From Certhia americana (lineage: Eukaryota; Chordata; Aves; Passeriformes; Certhiidae): a stretch of 64,000 nucleotides of DNA. The DNA lies in contig CM031858.1 of the NCBI GenBank assembly GCA_018697195.1, positions 74,955,001 to 75,019,000 on the forward strand, in the 5' to 3' direction. The position numbers were made by a program, and so were the translations under genes. Under the pieces are notes generated by a model, which was not told the DNA's origin, searched no databases, and worked only from the letters and a program-made list of their open reading frames with translations. Below are positions 61,306 to 64,000 of this stretch, piece by piece (position 1 is the stretch's first letter; each line of letters begins with the position of its first letter).

Positions 61306-64000
61306 TTATGGACTAACCAGTGTGAAGAAGTATGATTTATGTTTGAATATGTTTACTCTTTCATTATCCTTCCCTCAATAAAATACATCAGTGTCTTTTC
61401 CTTTTAACGCCAATACATTTTTGCAGACATAATTTCTGCAGCATAGGAGAAGAGTTTTTAATATATAAGAATGATACAACTGTATCACCAGATATTTAAA
61501 CCGGAGAAGACTTTTCAGTTTCTTCTCTTCTCTCAAGATTTTAAGCAGATTAGTAAAATAAAAACTTGCCCATATTCCTTCACTACACAAAGCTCACAGA
61601 TATCTGATACTCGAGATGTTTTCCCCACATGATAGAGCTATTTTTGTTGTCTTCTTCTTTATTATGTTACTACTTTAACTTCAGTGCACCTGCCACTTTT
61701 CTTGGACAAGAAGAGAGGGAAAGGGAAGATTCTTTCTCAGATGGTACTCAAGAGTTCTGATACAGCTTTTAAATGAAGGAAAGTGTTATTGAAAGAGCGC
61801 TATATGACCAGTAGCCATTGCACGACAAAGTTATTCTGTCAATTGATGATGATGGGCTTTATCCATTGCTCTAAGGTTAATTACACTGCCTCTGATGAAA
61901 TGTAAAAAAGAAAGTCTAAAGGACATGTTGCTAGCAAACAACTCAAAATCTATTTCTTCTGTTGAAATGTCAATAACCTTTCAGGACTTGTATTATTTTT
62001 ACAGAGACACAGATAGCATCGCTTTTGAAGGAATCACTGCTTCATATGTCAATCAAACTATCCTCTGTTATTGTGTATTTAAGAAAAAAAAGTCAAAAAA
62101 TTATGATGTAGTTATGTTTTTTCATTCTAAGTCAGTCAAACTTGTTATGAAATTGAAGGGAAAAACACTGAAGGTTACCAAAAGGTTTTTGCTGTATATT
62201 CCAGGATATCTCTTAAAATAACAGTTCTAAATCTGAAAAAAAGTGACATTTCTAGCATGAGAAAAAGGAAATGAAAAACAATCTGGCAGAGACTGACTTT
62301 TGAAAAAGGAAATAATTGCAACTGTGCTAGTAAAATAAAAATGGGATATTAATATTAAAACTCGTGTCTAACCATTTCTTTGCAATAAAATATAGGTCAT
62401 TTAGCAAAAGAACTTCTACAGTGGAATAAAACCCCATACATTTGAGAAAAGCACATGGATTGCAAGTTTAGTAATGGGATTTGGAGTGCATGGGTTATAA
62501 GGTCATGAGTTCACATTGAGTCCAATTTAGAATTATCCAAGTACAGACCTTTTTTAACTTGTGTGCAAAGTGATAATACAATGTCATATCACTTTCTACT
62601 GGATATTATAATTTTAAAAGCTCCACACATACACACACAAAATAAACCCCAAACCAACCAGAACCATAATGCCCAAACCTGATATACTGAAGAGGTCTCA
62701 CTCAAAGACTTATGCAATATATAAAAAAATGCAGTCTTCTTGAATACTCCATGGACTAGCTATACTGCAATTCTCATTTTGTTTTGAAAAGATCAACTTT
62801 TGAAAAAAAAACAAACATTATAAAGGTTATTGTTTTAGAGGTAGTTTTTCATCAATACTTAGTCTCAATTCTTCACCATCTGATCACCAGCATTCCTATG
62901 ATACTAAATTCAATGCATTAGTCACTGTTGGATTTAAGATCATAGTTGTTGAAATGAGATAAGAAAGATAGAAAAATGCCAGATAACTGCAGAGGTGTTA
63001 AAAAAAAAAAATCCAAGCTTTGTCCAGGTATTGGATAGAATTTGATAAATACACAGATTATAATTCCTATTTTTGAAAAGTAAGATGATTTTTAATATAG
63101 AAAGAGAAGAGTGAAATCCAAGCATTACACTGTATTTAAAATTCACTGGAATTGAGCTATGAAGTGATTAATTTTTTGGAGTGGCCTGTCTTTATCTGTT
63201 GGTTATGATAGGGCCCAAAGACTTCTGTTTTAAGCTCTTAGAAGTTTTCCTGGAAAAAGTGAATAGGTCTTATGTATAATTTTAGAGTCTAGATCTCAAG
63301 TACAAGCAATCAGTAGCATTTTTCTCAATAATAACTATGTTTTTATTATTCAAATTAGGTACTGAATAGATTGCTTTTTCAAAGACCTTTTAACATTCAA
63401 CATTAAGTCTGCTAGGTAAACAACAGATACTGCAAAATTACAGAGGTTTGAGTTTTCTGAGATTCTGGTTAACTTGAGACTTTGTATGTGAAGCCCTTAC
63501 ATGCTCAGAAGGAAAATGCACCTTAAATTATCAATGCAATTTTCACTCAATCTGTCAGTTGTGGATCTTTTTTTCTTTAATAAGTTGTCTAAAGTATCTT
63601 GCAGGCTGTATTATTCCTCTTTGATGTTACTTCAAGTGAGGAAGATTAAAGTCTAGCTTGAATTTATCACCGATGACATTTCTGTGACTTTGGTCCCTCA
63701 ATCCTTTATGATGGGAAAATGTCAGAACAAAGTCATCACAAATTATGTAATGTCACTCCACCTAAGCCACAGTGCCAAATAAGCTGATGAAGCACACTGT
63801 TGTGGAGTCTATATCCTTCCATACTGCACATTTATAGCTACACACCTTTGATTTATAGCTCTCCTGAGGTGATGAAATTCAGAAGCACCAAACCATTTTG
63901 GACTGATCATTCTATATATTGAGTGACATCTTGATCCTTTAATATTCTGGGTAACTTCAGTTTCTGAAGTGTAATTCCCTTCTTTGGTCTTTCAAGATTC
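61306..64000. other. Intergenic sequence to window end
   Basis: AT-rich, no gene recognised. The 109-codon frame at 61895-62221 is Lys/Phe/Ser-rich with no domain and is probably chance. The stretch 63600-63910 has more even composition and could be conserved non-coding sequence. Confidence 0.55.

Noticed and set aside
61895..62221. 109-codon + strand frame
   Set aside because: Lys/Phe/Ser/Leu-rich, no domain, AT-driven composition, no splice or promoter context.
62460..62525. Stretch resembling a tRNA-derived SINE B box ('aaggtcatgagttcacattg')
   Set aside because: No matching A box or cloverleaf could be built, and the B box match is partial.

Overview
The window looks like a piece of a bird nuclear chromosome, most likely from a songbird or close relative. 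It is AT-rich and intron-bearing. The dominant interspersed repeat is the CR1 LINE, there are several endogenous-retrovirus long terminal repeats (LTRs) of types common in birds, and no mammalian-type SINE is seen. The species cannot be named from the sequence.

The only gene I can support is the 3' end of a type II classical cadherin on the + strand, best matched to cadherin-10 (CDH10). Four coding exons (289-410, 6795-6903, 8820-9071, 9956-10449) join in phase. They encode the end of EC4, all of EC5, one membrane segment and the full catenin-binding tail, ending in a TAA at 10447-10449. The 3' UTR runs to about 11.04 kb, with three AATAAA hexamers. The first intron holds an isolated CpG-rich block (about 3455-3825) that stands out from the AT-rich surroundings.

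From about 11 kb to the end I find no convincing gene. This fits the large gene desert known beside CDH10 in other vertebrates. The open frames here are short and mostly lack coding character. One 95-codon open stretch at 43592-43876 looks more protein-like but I could not identify it.

The desert is dotted with transposon remains. There are old CR1 pieces (about 7.4 kb in the CDH10 intron, and 15.6-16.5 kb) and younger CR1 3' parts (24.4-25.4, 30.8-31.2, 48.2-49.0, 60.8-61.3 kb). A composite at 31.3-33.95 kb is one CR1 copy split by two solo LTRs of different families in opposite orientations, both with recognisable target-site duplications. Further LTRs lie at 35.8-36.3, 46.0-46.5, 53.0-53.4, 56.7-57.3 and 57.7-58.3 kb. 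A minus-strand repeat with a promoter-like block lies at 40.3-41.7 kb. Simple repeats include a (GAAA)n tract at 29.57 kb, AT-rich dinucleotide tracts at 26.2 and 44.3 kb, and A-rich tracts. I saw no tRNA, rRNA, CRISPR or bacterial-type system, and nothing that supports a wholly new biological system. The most informative structure is the nested CR1/LTR composite.
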